NCBI RefSeq assembly: GCF_003284975.1
Contig: NZ_QMEU01000001.1
Coordinates: forward strand, 1-64,000
Length of the DNA: 64,000 nucleotides
Direction of reading: 5' to 3'
From: Mycobacterium colombiense
Lineage (GTDB): Bacteria > Actinomycetota > Actinomycetes > Mycobacteriales > Mycobacteriaceae
Made by a program: the position numbers and the translations under genes. The notes under the pieces are model-generated. The model was not told the origin of the DNA, searched no databases, and was given only the letters and a program-made list of their open reading frames with translations. This document shows, piece by piece, positions 1 to 8,452 of this stretch; the stretch's first letter is position 1, and each line of letters starts with the position of its first letter.

Positions 1-224
1 CCGTCGAGCATCCCGTGATCGTGCTGGCCACCGGGGCGGTCGAGGTGCCGCCCGCGACGGATGCGCCCGCCGCCTTCTCGCCGGAGACCCGGCTGGCCAC
101 CGAGGTCGGCATCGCCGCCGCCGATTGCCTGGCCCAAGCGGTGCTGGGTGGCGTGCTGGCCGCCGAATCGATCGCCGGCATACCGAGCTATCGCGACGTG
201 CTGCCGGGCGCTTTCGGTCGATGA
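1..224 (+). CDS. P1-family peptidase (DmpA/ArgJ-like fold), C-terminal part
   Basis: The reading frame is open from the window edge and stops at 222-224, so only about the last 73 residues are seen. They contain a GAVEVPP segment and an Ala-rich helix ending in YRDVLPGAF, which resembles the C-terminus of P1-family aminopeptidases such as Rv1333. The catalytic serine region lies outside the window. In M. tuberculosis the mec-cysO-cysM genes stand between the Rv1333 homologue and the rhomboid gene; here the next gene is the rhomboid protease. The family call is tentative because little of the protein is visible. Confidence 0.55.
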   Translation, partial: VEHPVIVLATGAVEVPPATDAPAAFSPETRLATEVGIAAADCLAQAVLGGVLAAESIAGIPSYRDVLPGAFGR

Positions 225-286
225 GAGGCGACCGCCCGCGGCGCCGGTAGCCTTGACGATGCTGGAAACACGCTGGAAGGGCAGCC

Positions 287-970
287 ATGGGTAAGAGGAC
301 TCCCACCGGACGCCGCGGCGCGCCTGCAGCCCAGCCGAAGAAGCGGTCCACCGCGACGGCCGGCGCCGCCACCATCCTCACCTTCGTGGTGCTGCTCTAC
401 CTCGTCGAGCTGATCGACCAGCTGACCCGCCATTCGCTGGACGCCAACGGCATCCGCCCACTGGAGGCCGACGGCCTGTGGGGCATCGTCTTCGCCCCGG
501 TGTTGCACGCGAGCTGGCAGCACCTGATGGCCAACACCGTGCCGCTGCTGGTCCTGGGATTCCTGATGACGCTGGCCGGCCTGGCCCGATTCGTCTGGGC
601 GACCGCCATCGTGTGGATCCTGGGTGGCTTCGGCACCTGGCTCATTGGCAACGTCGGCAGCGGCTGCGGCCCCACCGACCACATCGGCGCCTCCGGCTTG
701 ATCTTCGGCTGGCTGGCCTTCTTATTGGTGTTCGGGATCTTCGTGCGCCGGATGCGCGACATCATCGTCGGGCTGGTCGTCATGTTCGCCTACGGCGGCG
801 TTCTGCTCGGGGCCATGCCGGTGCTCGGCAGATGCGGGGGCGTGTCGTGGCAAGGCCACCTGTGCGGAGCGATCGCCGGTGTCCTGGCCGCCTATTGGTT
901 GTCCGCCCCGGAACGTAAGGGCCGGACGGCCGGGAAAGCCGGCACCACCGTGCCGCGGCCCAAGACATGA
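287..970 (+). CDS. Rhomboid family intramembrane serine protease (Rv1337-like)
   Basis: A 227-residue polytopic membrane protein with a basic, Ala-rich cytoplasmic N-terminus (residues 1-25) followed by about six hydrophobic segments. The rhomboid signature is complete: HLMAN with His79 and Asn83, GASG with the nucleophile Ser136, and the partner His191 in the last helix (SWQGHLCGA). It should cleave membrane-anchored substrates within the bilayer; substrates are unknown. The ATG at 287 follows an AAGGGCAG-like ribosome site. The stop overlaps the murI start by 4 bp, so the two are probably cotranscribed, as in M. tuberculosis. Confidence 0.93.
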   Translation: MGKRTPTGRRGAPAAQPKKRSTATAGAATILTFVVLLYLVELIDQLTRHSLDANGIRPLEADGLWGIVFAPVLHASWQHLMANTVPLLVLGFLMTLAGLARFVWATAIVWILGGFGTWLIGNVGSGCGPTDHIGASGLIFGWLAFLLVFGIFVRRMRDIIVGLVVMFAYGGVLLGAMPVLGRCGGVSWQGHLCGAIAGVLAAYWLSAPERKGRTAGKAGTTVPRPKT

Positions 971-1782
971 GCTCGGCACTGGCACCCATCGGCGTCTTCG
1001 ACTCCGGTGTCGGGGGACTCACCGTCGCGCGGGCGATCATCGACCAGCTGCCGGACGAAGACATCGTCTACGTCGGCGACACCGGCCACGGTCCGTACGG
1101 GTCGCTGACCATCCCCGAGGTCCGCGCGCACGCGTTGGCCATCGGGGACGACCTCGTCGGCCGCGGCGTCAAGGCGTTGGTCATCGCCTGCAACACGGCG
1201 TCGGCCGCGTGCCTGCGCGACGCCCGCGAACGCTACGACGTTCCCGTCGTCGAGGTGATCCTGCCCGCGGTGCGCCGCGCGGTCGCCACCACCCGCAACG
1301 GGCGCATCGGGGTCATCGGCACCCAGGCCACCATCAGCTCGCACGCCTATCAGGACGCGTTCGCCGCCGCCCGTGACACCGAGATCACCGCCGTCGCGTG
1401 CCCGCGCTTCGTCGACTTCGTGGAGCGCGGCGTGACCAGCGGCCGTCAGGTGCTCGGCTTGGCCGAGGGCTATCTGGAGCCGCTACAGCGCGCGCAGGTC
1501 GACACGCTGGTGCTCGGCTGCACGCACTATCCACTGCTGTCCGGGCTCATCCAATTGGCGATGGGTGACAACGTGACGCTGGTCTCCAGCGCCGAGGAGA
1601 CGGCCAAGCAAGTGCTGCGCGTGCTGACCGAACGGGACCTGCTTCGCCCGCACGACGCAGCGCCCGCGACGCGGGTCTTCGAAGCCACCGGCGACCCCGA
1701 GGCATTCACCGCTTTGGCGGCGCGCTTCCTCGGTCCGGCCGTCACCGGCGTCCAGCCCGTTGCGCAGGTGCACATTGATTGA
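967..1782 (+). CDS. murI: Glutamate racemase
   Basis: A 271-residue cytoplasmic enzyme that converts L-glutamate to the D-glutamate needed for peptidoglycan. It opens with the [12 protein letters not shown] motif, has [10 protein letters not shown] near residue 40, and carries both catalytic cysteines: Cys75 in ACNTASAA and Cys185 in GCTHYPLL. Length and order match MurI (Rv1338). It overlaps the rhomboid gene by 4 bp (ATGA) and is followed 27 bp later by the Rv1339-like gene. Confidence 0.97.
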   Translation: MSSALAPIGVFDSGVGGLTVARAIIDQLPDEDIVYVGDTGHGPYGSLTIPEVRAHALAIGDDLVGRGVKALVIACNTASAACLRDARERYDVPVVEVILPAVRRAVATTRNGRIGVIGTQATISSHAYQDAFAAARDTEITAVACPRFVDFVERGVTSGRQVLGLAEGYLEPLQRAQVDTLVLGCTHYPLLSGLIQLAMGDNVTLVSSAEETAKQVLRVLTERDLLRPHDAAPATRVFEATGDPEAFTALAARFLGPAVTGVQPVAQVHID

Positions 1783-1809
1783 CCTGCGGACGAGATTCTC
1801 GTCACACCA

Positions 1810-2637
1810 ATGCGGCCATGTTTTCGTCACGGTCCTATCGGGCATGGCACAGTAGTGTCCGTGCGAATAACCGTGCTCGGCTGCTCGGGCAGCGTGGTGG
1901 GTCCGGACTCGCCCGCGTCGGGTTATCTGCTCCGGGCGCCGGACACTCCGCCGTTGGTCATCGACTTCGGCGGGGGCGTTCTCGGCGCGCTGCAGCGCTA
2001 TGCCGATCCCGGTTCAGTGCACGTGTTGTTGTCCCATTTGCACGCCGACCATTGTCTGGATTTGCCCGGCCTTTTCGTGTGGCGGCGCTATCACCCGACG
2101 CGTCCGCTCGGCAAGGCGTTGCTCTACGGCCCGGGCGACACGTGGTCGCGGCTGGGCGCGGCGTCGTCACCCTATGGCGGTGAGATCGACGACTGCTCCG
2201 ACATTTTCGACGTTCGCCATTGGGTCGACGGCGAGCCGGTGACCATCGGGGCGCTGACGGTGACGCCGCGGGTGGTGGCGCATCCGACGGAGTCCTACGG
2301 ACTGAAGATCACCGACCCCTCCGGCGCCTCCTTTGTGTACAGCGGTGACACCGGCAGCTGCGATCAGCTTGTCGAGCTGGCTCGCGGCGCCGACGTTTTT
2401 CTGTGCGAGGCGTCGTGGACGCACGCGCCGGACCGGCCGCCCGCGCTGCACCTGTCGGGCACCGAGGCCGGCCGGGCCGCGGCCGAGGCCGGCGTTCACG
2501 AACTGCTGCTGACGCACATCCCACCGTGGACCTCGCGCGAGGATGTGATCAGTGAGGCCAAGGCCGAGTTCGACGGTCCCGTGCACGCGGTGGTCTGCGG
2601 CGAGACGTTCGATATCCGCCGTTCCGAGAGGGTCTGA
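1810..2637 (+). CDS. Metallo-beta-lactamase-fold phosphodiesterase (Rv1339-like)
   Basis: A 275-residue MBL-fold protein. The zinc motif HLHADH is at residues 76-81 in SHLHADHCLDLPG, with further metal ligands in YSGDTG and LLTHIPPW. The M. tuberculosis homologue Rv1339 has been described as an atypical class II cAMP phosphodiesterase, so a role in cyclic-nucleotide turnover is likely by homology. A GTG at 1861 (VRITVLGCSGS) is an alternative in-frame start that would remove 17 poorly structured residues; the ATG at 1810 matches the recalled annotation of Rv1339. It lies between murI and rph as in M. tuberculosis. Confidence 0.88.
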   Translation: MRPCFRHGPIGHGTVVSVRITVLGCSGSVVGPDSPASGYLLRAPDTPPLVIDFGGGVLGALQRYADPGSVHVLLSHLHADHCLDLPGLFVWRRYHPTRPLGKALLYGPGDTWSRLGAASSPYGGEIDDCSDIFDVRHWVDGEPVTIGALTVTPRVVAHPTESYGLKITDPSGASFVYSGDTGSCDQLVELARGADVFLCEASWTHAPDRPPALHLSGTEAGRAAAEAGVHELLLTHIPPWTSREDVISEAKAEFDGPVHAVVCGETFDIRRSERV

Positions 2638-2670
2638 GTCGGCGCGTTCGGGCTGGCTTAGGCTTGCCGG

Positions 2671-3450
2671 GTGACGAGACGAGAAGACGGCCGCCTTGAC
2701 GACGAGCTTCGGTCCGTGGTCATCACCCGCGGTTTCACCGACCACCCCGCCGGTTCGGTATTGATCGAATTCGGCCACACCAAGGTCATGTGCACGGCGA
2801 GCGTGACCGAGGGCGTGCCGCGGTGGCGCAAGGGGTCAGGCCTGGGTTGGCTGACCGCCGAATACGCGATGTTGCCGTCGGCCACCCACACCCGCTCAGA
2901 CCGCGAGGCGGTGAAGGGCCGCCTGTCCGGACGCACCCAGGAGATCAGCCGGCTGATCGGGCGGTCGCTGCGCGCCTGCATCGACCTGGCGGCGCTCGGC
3001 GAGAACACCATCGCCGTCGACTGCGACGTCCTGCAGGCCGACGGCGGCACCCGCACCGCGGCAATCACGGGCGCCTTCGTGGCGTTGTCCGACGCGGTGA
3101 CCTATCTGGCCGCGGCGGGGAAGCTGTCGGACCCGCGGCCGCTGTCCTGCGCGATCGCGGCGGTCAGCGTCGGCGTCGTCGACGGCCGGATCCGCGTCGA
3201 CCTGCCCTACGAGGAGGACTCCCGCGCCGAGGTCGACATGAACGTCGTCGCCACCGACACCGGGACCCTGGTGGAAGTTCAGGGGACCGGCGAGGGCGCG
3301 ACCTTCCCGCGGTCGACGCTGGACAAGTTGCTCGACGTCGCGCTGGCCGCCTGCGACAAGCTGTTCGCCGCGCAGCGCGAGGCGCTGGCGCTGCCGTACC
3401 CCGGCGTGCTCCCCGAGGGGGCGCCGACGCCGAAGGCGTTCGGCAGCTGA
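2671..3450 (+). CDS. rph: Ribonuclease PH
   Basis: A 259-residue phosphorolytic 3'-5' exoribonuclease that trims tRNA 3' ends. RNase PH features are visible: [16 protein letters not shown] near the N-terminus, the Arg-rich [15 protein letters not shown] segment, [19 protein letters not shown], and [17 protein letters not shown]. The GTG at 2671 gives the expected N-terminus (VTRREDGR). Homologue of rphA (Rv1340). rdgB lies downstream after a single opposite-strand gene. Confidence 0.96.
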   Translation: MTRREDGRLDDELRSVVITRGFTDHPAGSVLIEFGHTKVMCTASVTEGVPRWRKGSGLGWLTAEYAMLPSATHTRSDREAVKGRLSGRTQEISRLIGRSLRACIDLAALGENTIAVDCDVLQADGGTRTAAITGAFVALSDAVTYLAAAGKLSDPRPLSCAIAAVSVGVVDGRIRVDLPYEEDSRAEVDMNVVATDTGTLVEVQGTGEGATFPRSTLDKLLDVALAACDKLFAAQREALALPYPGVLPEGAPTPKAFGS

Positions 3451-3532
3451 CGCCTGGTGGTCGTCAGCCTGCTCTTCGCCTAACCGCCCGTCGGTTTACC
3501 ACCGCGGCCACGACGAGGCCCCTTGCGGTACG

Positions 3533-3976
3533 TCATGACTCGTCCTTGTGCAGCTCGAATATCGGGATGGTGCGGGTGGTTTTCGACTGGTAGTTCGCGA
3601 ACGCGAACGCGGGTACGGCCGCGTTGATCTTGGGGATGATCGCCTGACGTTCGGACGAGTCGAGCTCGCGCGCGATGACGTCGAACGAGTCGGTGGCGAC
3701 TTCAACCCGCGCCCGAGGGTCGGCCCGCAGGTTGTGCACCCACCCCGGGTTGACGTCGGCGCCACCATATCCCGCGACGATCAGCAGTCTGCCGTCGATA
3801 CGGAAAGCCACCAGCGGCGCGACGCGCGGCTCACCGGACTTCGCGCCCGTCGTAGTGAGCAGCAACAGCTCGTTGCCCTCGAATCGCCCGCCGACCTTGC
3901 CGGCATTGGCGCGAAATTCGTCGGTGATGTTCCCATTGAGCGCCTTGAGCGTCTCATTGTCGGGTTTTCGGCTCAT
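3533..3976 (-). CDS. Deazaflavin (F420)-dependent nitroreductase family protein (Ddn-like)
   Basis: A 147-residue protein of the Ddn/F420-dependent quinone reductase family. The diagnostic core is GKVGGRFEGNELLLLTTTGAK followed by SGEPRVAPL, then GWVHNLRADPRARVEV. These small beta-barrel enzymes use reduced F420 to reduce quinones, nitro compounds or related acceptors; the substrate here is unknown. The frame is open upstream to 4114, but the family's usual N-terminus begins at the Met encoded at 3974-3976, and the upstream extension is low-complexity. It sits opposite to its neighbours between rph and rdgB, an insertion relative to the recalled M. tuberculosis order. Confidence 0.85.
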   Translation of the reverse strand: MSRKPDNETLKALNGNITDEFRANAGKVGGRFEGNELLLLTTTGAKSGEPRVAPLVAFRIDGRLLIVAGYGGADVNPGWVHNLRADPRARVEVATDSFDVIARELDSSERQAIIPKINAAVPAFAFANYQSKTTRTIPIFELHKDES

Positions 3977-4143
3977 TACGGACGAAGCTGCTTCGTCGCC
4001 CTGTCTATTCCTTGCGGGGCGAGTCGCGTTGTACGCCGTGCCGGCATGGCGTACGTGCATTCCCGTCGCCAACCCATATCTCCGAGTCCGTAAGGTGGCG
4101 GGGTGCATCGGCAACGGCCCAGACGCGCGTTTAGGAATAGCTG

Positions 4144-4755
4144 GTGACCCGCCTGCTGGTCGCCAGCCGCAATCCCAAGAAGCTGGCCGAGTTGCGCCGG
4201 GTGCTCGACGCCGCCGGCCTGACCGGGTTGACGCTGGTGTCGCTCGACGACGTGGCGCCGTTCGACGAGGCGCCGGAGACGGGCGCGATGTTCGAGGACA
4301 ACGCGTTGGCCAAGGCGCGGGATGCCTTCACCGCGAGCGGGTTGGCAAGCGTGGCTGACGATTCCGGGCTGGAGGTCGCCGCCTTGAATGGCATGCCCGG
4401 TGTGCTGTCGGCGCGGTGGTCCGGTCGGCACGGCGATGACGCGGGCAACACCGCGTTGCTGTTGGCGCAACTGCGCGACGTGCCCGACGGACGGCGCGGT
4501 GCGGCGTTCGTGTCGGCCTGCGCGCTCGTCTCGGCCGCCGGTGAGGTCGTCGTCCGCGGCGAGTGGCCCGGCAGCATCGCTCGCGAACCGCGCGGCGACG
4601 GCGGCTTCGGCTATGACCCGGTGTTCATTCCCGACGGACACGACCGCACCGCCGCAGAGCTGAGCCCGGCGGAGAAGGACGCCGTTTCACATCGCGGGCG
4701 GGCGCTGCGGTTGCTGTTGCCGGCGCTGGAAACGCTGGCCCGGTCCGGCGGCTAG
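4144..4755 (+). CDS. rdgB: XTP/dITP pyrophosphatase (RdgB/HAM1)
   Basis: A 203-residue house-cleaning enzyme that hydrolyses dITP, XTP and ITP to monophosphates, keeping deaminated purines out of nucleic acids. HAM1 signatures are all present: ASRNPKK at the N-terminus, FEDNALAKA, ADDSGLEV, FGYDPVF and SHRGRAL. The GTG at 4144 is the start because it places SRNPKK at the usual distance from the terminus. Homologue of Rv1341. Confidence 0.95.
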   Translation: MTRLLVASRNPKKLAELRRVLDAAGLTGLTLVSLDDVAPFDEAPETGAMFEDNALAKARDAFTASGLASVADDSGLEVAALNGMPGVLSARWSGRHGDDAGNTALLLAQLRDVPDGRRGAAFVSACALVSAAGEVVVRGEWPGSIAREPRGDGGFGYDPVFIPDGHDRTAAELSPAEKDAVSHRGRALRLLLPALETLARSGG

Positions 4756-4780
4756 GGCGCCGCCCTCGGGGCCGCGGGGC

Positions 4781-5131
4781 CTACAGCCCGAAACGAGCTT
4801 TGACGTCCCTGCTTTGAAAGTGCTCGACGATGATGCCGAGCAGCGGGATGGTCCCGGACAGCAGCACGCCCACCGTCTTGCCGAGCGGCCAGCGCACCTT
4901 GACCGCCAGATTGAACGCGGTCAGCACGTAGATGAAGTACACCCAGCCATGGACCACTTCGATCCACCGGATCTCGTGGCCGAAGGCGAGGTGCGAGACG
5001 ATCTCGTAGCACAGCGCGATCAGCCACAATCCGGTCGTCCACGCCATGATCCGGTAGCCGAGCAGCGCGGTGCGGATCTTGTCGACGGGCACTGCGGGCA
5101 CTGATGTTCCGGGCGTCTCCGGCGTGGTCAT
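4781..5131 (-). CDS. DUF3817 membrane protein (Rv1342c-like)
   Basis: A 116-residue membrane protein with three hydrophobic segments. The stretch ALLGYRIMAWTTGLWLIAL and the later VHGWVYFIYVLTAFNLAVK match the DUF3817 family, whose function is unknown. Its ATG overlaps the stop of lprD by 4 bp (ATGA), so it is translated with lprD. Convergent with rdgB. Confidence 0.87.
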   Translation of the reverse strand: MTTPETPGTSVPAVPVDKIRTALLGYRIMAWTTGLWLIALCYEIVSHLAFGHEIRWIEVVHGWVYFIYVLTAFNLAVKVRWPLGKTVGVLLSGTIPLLGIIVEHFQSRDVKARFGL

Positions 5132-5508
5132 GCGGTTGTCCTCTTCTGCTTTTCGGCGTCGTGCGCGGCGAGCTCGGCCAGGTAGATGTTGTACTCCCGC
5201 AGCGCGGGATCGTCGGGCGCCTGCGGGACGGGCTTGGGCCGCTCGGGCAGCAGCCCGGCGGGGATCTCGGTCATCGCGTCGGGACCGCGCGGCTGCGGTG
5301 GCTCCTCTTCATAGCGAACGAATTTGCGGTACGCGTACACGCAGAATCCCGCGAACAGCGGCCACTGCAACGCATAGCCGAGGTTCTGAAAGGAGCCGGA
5401 CACGGAATTGAACCTGGTCCACTGCCACCAGCCCAGCGCCAGGCAGCCGCACGCCGCGACGATCACCAGCGCGACGAGCGCGGGCCTGCGACGATGCGTA
5501 GTGGACAC
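5128..5508 (-). CDS. lprD: Lipoprotein LprD homologue
   Basis: A 126-residue protein that starts at a GTG (5506-5508). Its hydrophobic N-terminal segment ends in a lipobox-like IVAAC, predicting lipid attachment at the cysteine. A second hydrophobic segment (LQWPLFAGFCVYAY) precedes a hydrophilic tail with Pro-rich spacer and an acidic/basic helix (EYNIYLAELAAHDAEKQKR). Length equals that of M. tuberculosis LprD (Rv1343c). It forms a two-gene operon with the DUF3817 gene. The open frame extends to 5646 across the tRNA region, which cannot be coding there. Confidence 0.85.
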   Translation of the reverse strand: MSTTHRRRPALVALVIVAACGCLALGWWQWTRFNSVSGSFQNLGYALQWPLFAGFCVYAYRKFVRYEEEPPQPRGPDAMTEIPAGLLPERPKPVPQAPDDPALREYNIYLAELAAHDAEKQKRTTA

Positions 5509-5602
5509 CCCTTGACCGTACCGCTCACGATTTGGGCCCGACGAATTCGTCGAGCCCGTGCCGACGGCTCGGCGCCGTCGCAAGCGATACGATCGGCAAG
5601 CC

Positions 5603-5686
5603 GCGGGCGTGGCGAAATTGGCAGACGCGATGGTTTTAGGTGCCATTGCTCGAAAGAGCTTGAGGGTTCGAGTCCCTCCGCCCGCA
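5603..5686 (+). tRNA. tRNA-Leu (anticodon UAG)
   Basis: An 84-nt cloverleaf with a long variable arm. The acceptor stem pairs GCGGGCG (5603-5609) with CGCCCGC (5679-5685), followed by discriminator A. The anticodon stem is ATGGT/GCCAT around a TTTAGGT loop giving anticodon UAG. The T-arm is GAGGG-TTCGAGT-CCCTC. CCA is not encoded. The integrated element begins just downstream, so this gene is the probable integration landmark. Confidence 0.95.
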
Positions 5687-5704
5687 CTGGTATCAGTGCA
5701 GTTC

Positions 5705-5725
5705 AGAGGCTGTTTTTAGACCTCT
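5705..5725 (+). terminator. Hairpin downstream of tRNA-Leu
   Basis: AGAGG (5705-5709) pairs with CCTCT (5721-5725) around a T-rich loop containing CTGTTTTT. It lies 18 bp past the tRNA and could end its transcript. A hairpin with a similar GCTGTTT loop occurs at 20331-20350 at the other end of the element. Confidence 0.45.
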
Positions 5726-5735
5726 AATCGGTCGT

Positions 5736-5756
5736 CGTGGACACCATATGGACACA
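5736..5756 (+). repeat. Left copy of 21-bp direct repeat (attL region)
   Basis: Identical over 21 bp to 20254-20274. The repeat contains two copies of TGGACAC separated by CATA. It is either the attachment core or a pair of integrase arm-type sites lying just inside each end. Confidence 0.75.
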
Positions 5757-5793
5757 CTTCACAAGACGCACCTCGGCGACAGCTAATAGCCGC

Positions 5794-6900
5794 TCAGCCA
5801 GGTTTCGCCTCGCCGCGCTTCTGGTCTCCGTACCGGGTGTGCAACGTCGCGGCCACCGCATCCAGATCGGTATCGAACAAATCGCTGTACACCCGCAGCG
5901 TGACGCTGGGGTCTTTGTGCCCGAGCATCCGCGCCAGCGCCAGCACGTTCACACCCGCTGAGACGGCCAGGGACGCGCAGGTGTGCCGTAGGTCGTGCGG
6001 TGTCACCGATTGCACGCCGGCGGCCCGCACAGCCCTCGTAAACCAGCCGTTAGAGCTTTTGGGGCGCGGCAGGTACCGACCGTCCGATGTCGAGAACACC
6101 AAATCACCGGAAGCTTTACCGGCGCACTGCACCGACAATTCGTTGAGCACGAATTCGGGCACCGGCACCGAGCGATCCTCGCGGCCCTTTGTGGGTCCGA
6201 CGACATGTTGCACGCCGATCTGCACCGCGTTCTCTGACACTGAGATTCGCCGACGCAAGAATTGAACGTCACGGACTCGCAACCCGATTGCCTCACCCCA
6301 ACGGAGCCCGCAGTAGGCCAGCGTTAATACCAGCGCCCGGTACTCGTCGGATTCGTCGGCCAACCGCGCTACGTCCTCTCCGCTCAAATACACCCGGCGC
6401 TTGCCCGACTTGCGGGGCAGGTTGTCGATGCCCTTCACCGGATTCGCCGCTAAGCGTTTGCCTTTCACCGCATCCGCCAGGATGCCCGAGAGCACGCCCG
6501 TTGCCCGAATCACTGTTGTCGCACCAGAACCTTTGCCGGTCATGCTGGTGATCCACGCTTCTACGCCAAGCACGTCGATGTCAGCCACGGCGACCGTTCC
6601 CCAACGTGGTTTGACGTGCACCCGGTACGCGGTCTCCAGTGTTCGGTAATAACTGCGCGCGGTCGATTGCCTTTTGCGGGCCAGCCAGTCGGAAGACAGC
6701 TCGTCCACGGTGACCTTGCCGAGCGCTGGCGCGATATAGTCACCGGTAAGCTTTTTAACCTCAACGTCATTGGCGAAAATCTGTGCGTCACGTTTGGTGG
6801 TGAATCCGCGTTTGCGCGTGGTCCGGTTGCCGGGAGTGCGGTAACGGACGGCGTAAAGTGTTGCTCCACAGCTAGTTTGGTATTTCTCAATCGTTGCCAT
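5794..6900 (-). CDS. Tyrosine recombinase, phage-type integrase
   Basis: A 368-residue site-specific recombinase. An N-terminal arm-binding segment (residues 1-60, with RTPGNRTTRKRGFTTK) and a SAM-like core-binding domain precede the catalytic domain. The catalytic set is complete: Arg in YCGLRWGEAIGL, His-x-x-Arg in TPHDLRHTCAS, and His plus the nucleophilic Tyr in GHKDPSVTLRVYSD. The ATG at 6898-6900 follows an AGAAAGG ribosome site; the open frame beyond it to 7074 overlaps the upstream gene and is not used. It overlaps the 6887-7420 gene by 14 bp and is its partner in a two-gene operon. Confidence 0.95.
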   Translation of the reverse strand: MATIEKYQTSCGATLYAVRYRTPGNRTTRKRGFTTKRDAQIFANDVEVKKLTGDYIAPALGKVTVDELSSDWLARKRQSTARSYYRTLETAYRVHVKPRWGTVAVADIDVLGVEAWITSMTGKGSGATTVIRATGVLSGILADAVKGKRLAANPVKGIDNLPRKSGKRRVYLSGEDVARLADESDEYRALVLTLAYCGLRWGEAIGLRVRDVQFLRRRISVSENAVQIGVQHVVGPTKGREDRSVPVPEFVLNELSVQCAGKASGDLVFSTSDGRYLPRPKSSNGWFTRAVRAAGVQSVTPHDLRHTCASLAVSAGVNVLALARMLGHKDPSVTLRVYSDLFDTDLDAVAATLHTRYGDQKRGEAKPG

Positions 6901-7420
6901 CGATAAAGCCTTTCTCCCTGGCCGCTGCGATGTAGCGCAGCGCTTGACGCTCTTTGACCTGGAAAGCCCCCCTGACCGCTGCAACCCGTTCACCGGCTGG
7001 CGCGGACTGGTGCGTCTCGGCGACCTTGCGCAATAAGTCCGGCGTGAGCCTGCGCCGGGATGTGGCCCGATCAACGGCTTTCCGCGCGTCCGCGCCGGTT
7101 AACTCGTAGTCGTCGCCATCGGCGGTGAATCCGCCTACACCGGCAACGGAGTACACCTCGTGTCGAATCTGATCGAGTTTGATTGCCGCTAAGTCTTTTT
7201 GGCGGATGAACCCCTCAGCGGTGCGCAGGTTCATGCTTACGGCACCAGGTCGCCCGTCATGGACCTCGAACACAATCTCGCAGGTGCCATCGATGTAGGT
7301 CAATCGCTGGTAGGTGAAGCCGTCGCCCATCGAGACCGGGTGATCGTCGGTGATTTCGACGCTTCCGCCGCTGGGTAGGGGGAAGCGCGAACCCTTGATT
7401 TTGATTTCTTTCCAAGCCAT
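6887..7420 (-). CDS. Element-encoded protein with HTH-like C-terminus
   Basis: A 177-residue soluble protein of unknown function. The N-terminal half is beta-rich (KGSRFPLPSGGSVEITDD). The C-terminal 50 residues (LTPDLLRKVAETHQS, then RYIAAAREKGFI) resemble the helix-turn-helix tail seen in many actinobacterial element proteins that precede an integrase gene. It is the first gene of the integrase operon, so it may regulate integration, but this is inference. Confidence 0.7.
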   Translation of the reverse strand: MAWKEIKIKGSRFPLPSGGSVEITDDHPVSMGDGFTYQRLTYIDGTCEIVFEVHDGRPGAVSMNLRTAEGFIRQKDLAAIKLDQIRHEVYSVAGVGGFTADGDDYELTGADARKAVDRATSRRRLTPDLLRKVAETHQSAPAGERVAAVRGAFQVKERQALRYIAAAREKGFIDGND

Positions 7421-7553
7421 CTGTTCTGGTCCCTCCGAGGTGCCATCAGAAATTGCCTAAGACATCTGTCCGAAGCTAAGCGCAGGTGTCACTATTTGTC
7501 AACAGACGTCGTGAAGTAGCAGACGCTAGAGAACAGACCAGGAGAACCAAATC
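7421..7553. promoter_or_regulatory. Divergent control region of the element
   Basis: This gap separates the leftward integrase operon from the rightward excisionase/replication operon, so both promoters must lie here. It is AT-richer than the genes and contains spaced CAGACG/AACAGAC motifs (7501-7540) plus AGACATCTGTC near 7460, which could be binding sites for the small regulators encoded nearby. No motif was matched to a known protein. Confidence 0.5.
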
Positions 7554-7781
7554 ATGAGACGAGAACGCCTGCGAGGCAGTGTCGATGACGAACTGCTAAC
7601 GCCGGAAGAAACTGCCGAAAAGCTCCGCACTAATCCGATGGCGCTGGCACAGATGCGATACCGAGGCACCGGCCCCAAATTCATCAAGCGAGGCGGGAAA
7701 CGCGGTGGCCGCGTGCTCTACCGCCGATCAGACATCGATGCCTACCTCGACGGTCAGACCTGCGAGCGCACCGGGGCATGA
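7554..7781 (+). CDS. Excisionase-like helix-turn-helix protein
   Basis: A 75-residue protein of the AlpA/MerR-like excisionase class: LTPEETAEKLRTNPMALAQMRYRGTG is the winged-helix recognition part, followed by the typical wing GRVLYRRSDIDAYL. Such proteins direct the integrase toward excision and often repress early promoters. It is the first gene of the rightward operon, divergent from the integrase operon. An AGGAGAACC ribosome site precedes the ATG. Confidence 0.85.
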   Translation: MRRERLRGSVDDELLTPEETAEKLRTNPMALAQMRYRGTGPKFIKRGGKRGGRVLYRRSDIDAYLDGQTCERTGA

Positions 7782-7832
7782 CCATCATTTACCGCACTAA
7801 ACCGCACTCCCTGCCTTGCGGCACGTAACCCG

Positions 7833-8093
7833 TTGGGCTGCACCATCTGCGGTGCGACACCGGTCAAAGCGCGCGGATGGTGCAACGGCCAACTGAGTCG
7901 CTATTACCGACACGGTTCACCGTTCGGCAAAATACAGGTCAACCGCCAACCGGAATGCATTGCACCGCAATGCACTAAGAAGCCCAACGCGCACGGCCTG
8001 TGCAGATCGCACTACATGCGTTGGGCGCGCAGCGGTGATGCCCAGATCGATAAGCCCCTGCGGCGGTACCGAAAACGCTTGATTAACAACTAG
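7833..8093 (+). CDS. Small protein with two zinc-finger-like modules
   Basis: An 86-residue protein with two tandem copies of a Cys-rich module common in actinobacteriophage proteins: CTICGATPVKARGWC followed by LSRYYRHGSPF, and CIAPQCTKKPNAHGLC followed by RSHYMRWARSGDA. Each has a CxxC or CxxxxC pair, a GxC and a basic aromatic segment. Nucleic-acid binding is likely. Translation would use a TTG at 7833, since no better in-frame start is seen after the preceding stop; the start is therefore uncertain. Confidence 0.65.
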   Translation: MGCTICGATPVKARGWCNGQLSRYYRHGSPFGKIQVNRQPECIAPQCTKKPNAHGLCRSHYMRWARSGDAQIDKPLRRYRKRLINN

Positions 8094-8100
8094 ATACAAC

Positions 8101-8147
8101 GAAGCCCCGGCAAATATCTGGTTTCGCTACCCACTTGCCGAGGCCTC
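8101..8147 (+). terminator. Imperfect hairpin between early genes
   Basis: The arms 8101-8113 and 8135-8147 pair at 11 of 13 positions (GAAGCCCCGGCAA against TTGCCGAGGCCTC). It lies between the zinc-finger gene and the next gene. No T tract follows, so it may be an attenuator or RNA-processing site rather than a full terminator. Confidence 0.4.
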
Positions 8148-8159
8148 GTCCTGAAAGGA

Positions 8160-8426
8160 GTGATGTTGAGTGTAGCAGACGAATCAGAGTCGGATGACTC
8201 AGTGCCGGTTGATGAATGGGAACTATACAAGCCTTCTGACCCAGCCCTCAAAGGCACCGACAAAGCACCACTGCCGTGGATGTTCGAGCCGGTGCCCGGT
8301 TGCGACGACTGGGACGAGAAAGGCCAAGACGAAGCTGTCAGCGACGGAATCACACTCTACGACTGGCCAGACATTCCAGCCGTGCGTAACACAACCGCGC
8401 TGCACGCGCCCGATGGAACACCGTAA
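8160..8426 (+). CDS. Acidic hypothetical protein of the replication module
   Basis: An 88-residue acidic protein (DESESDDSVPVDEWELY) of unknown function. The GTG at 8160 or the ATG at 8163 serves as start; GAAAGGAG sits directly before them. It precedes a fragment that matches the C-terminus of primase-polymerases, so the two may once have belonged to one larger replication gene, but I see no primase motif in this one. Confidence 0.55.
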   Translation: MMLSVADESESDDSVPVDEWELYKPSDPALKGTDKAPLPWMFEPVPGCDDWDEKGQDEAVSDGITLYDWPDIPAVRNTTALHAPDGTP

Positions 8427-8452
8427 AGGCCGAGCGTCAACGCTGGCGGCGG

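Noticed and set aside
3548..4093. 181-codon plus-strand open frame
   Set aside because: Antisense shadow of the F420-dependent reductase gene.
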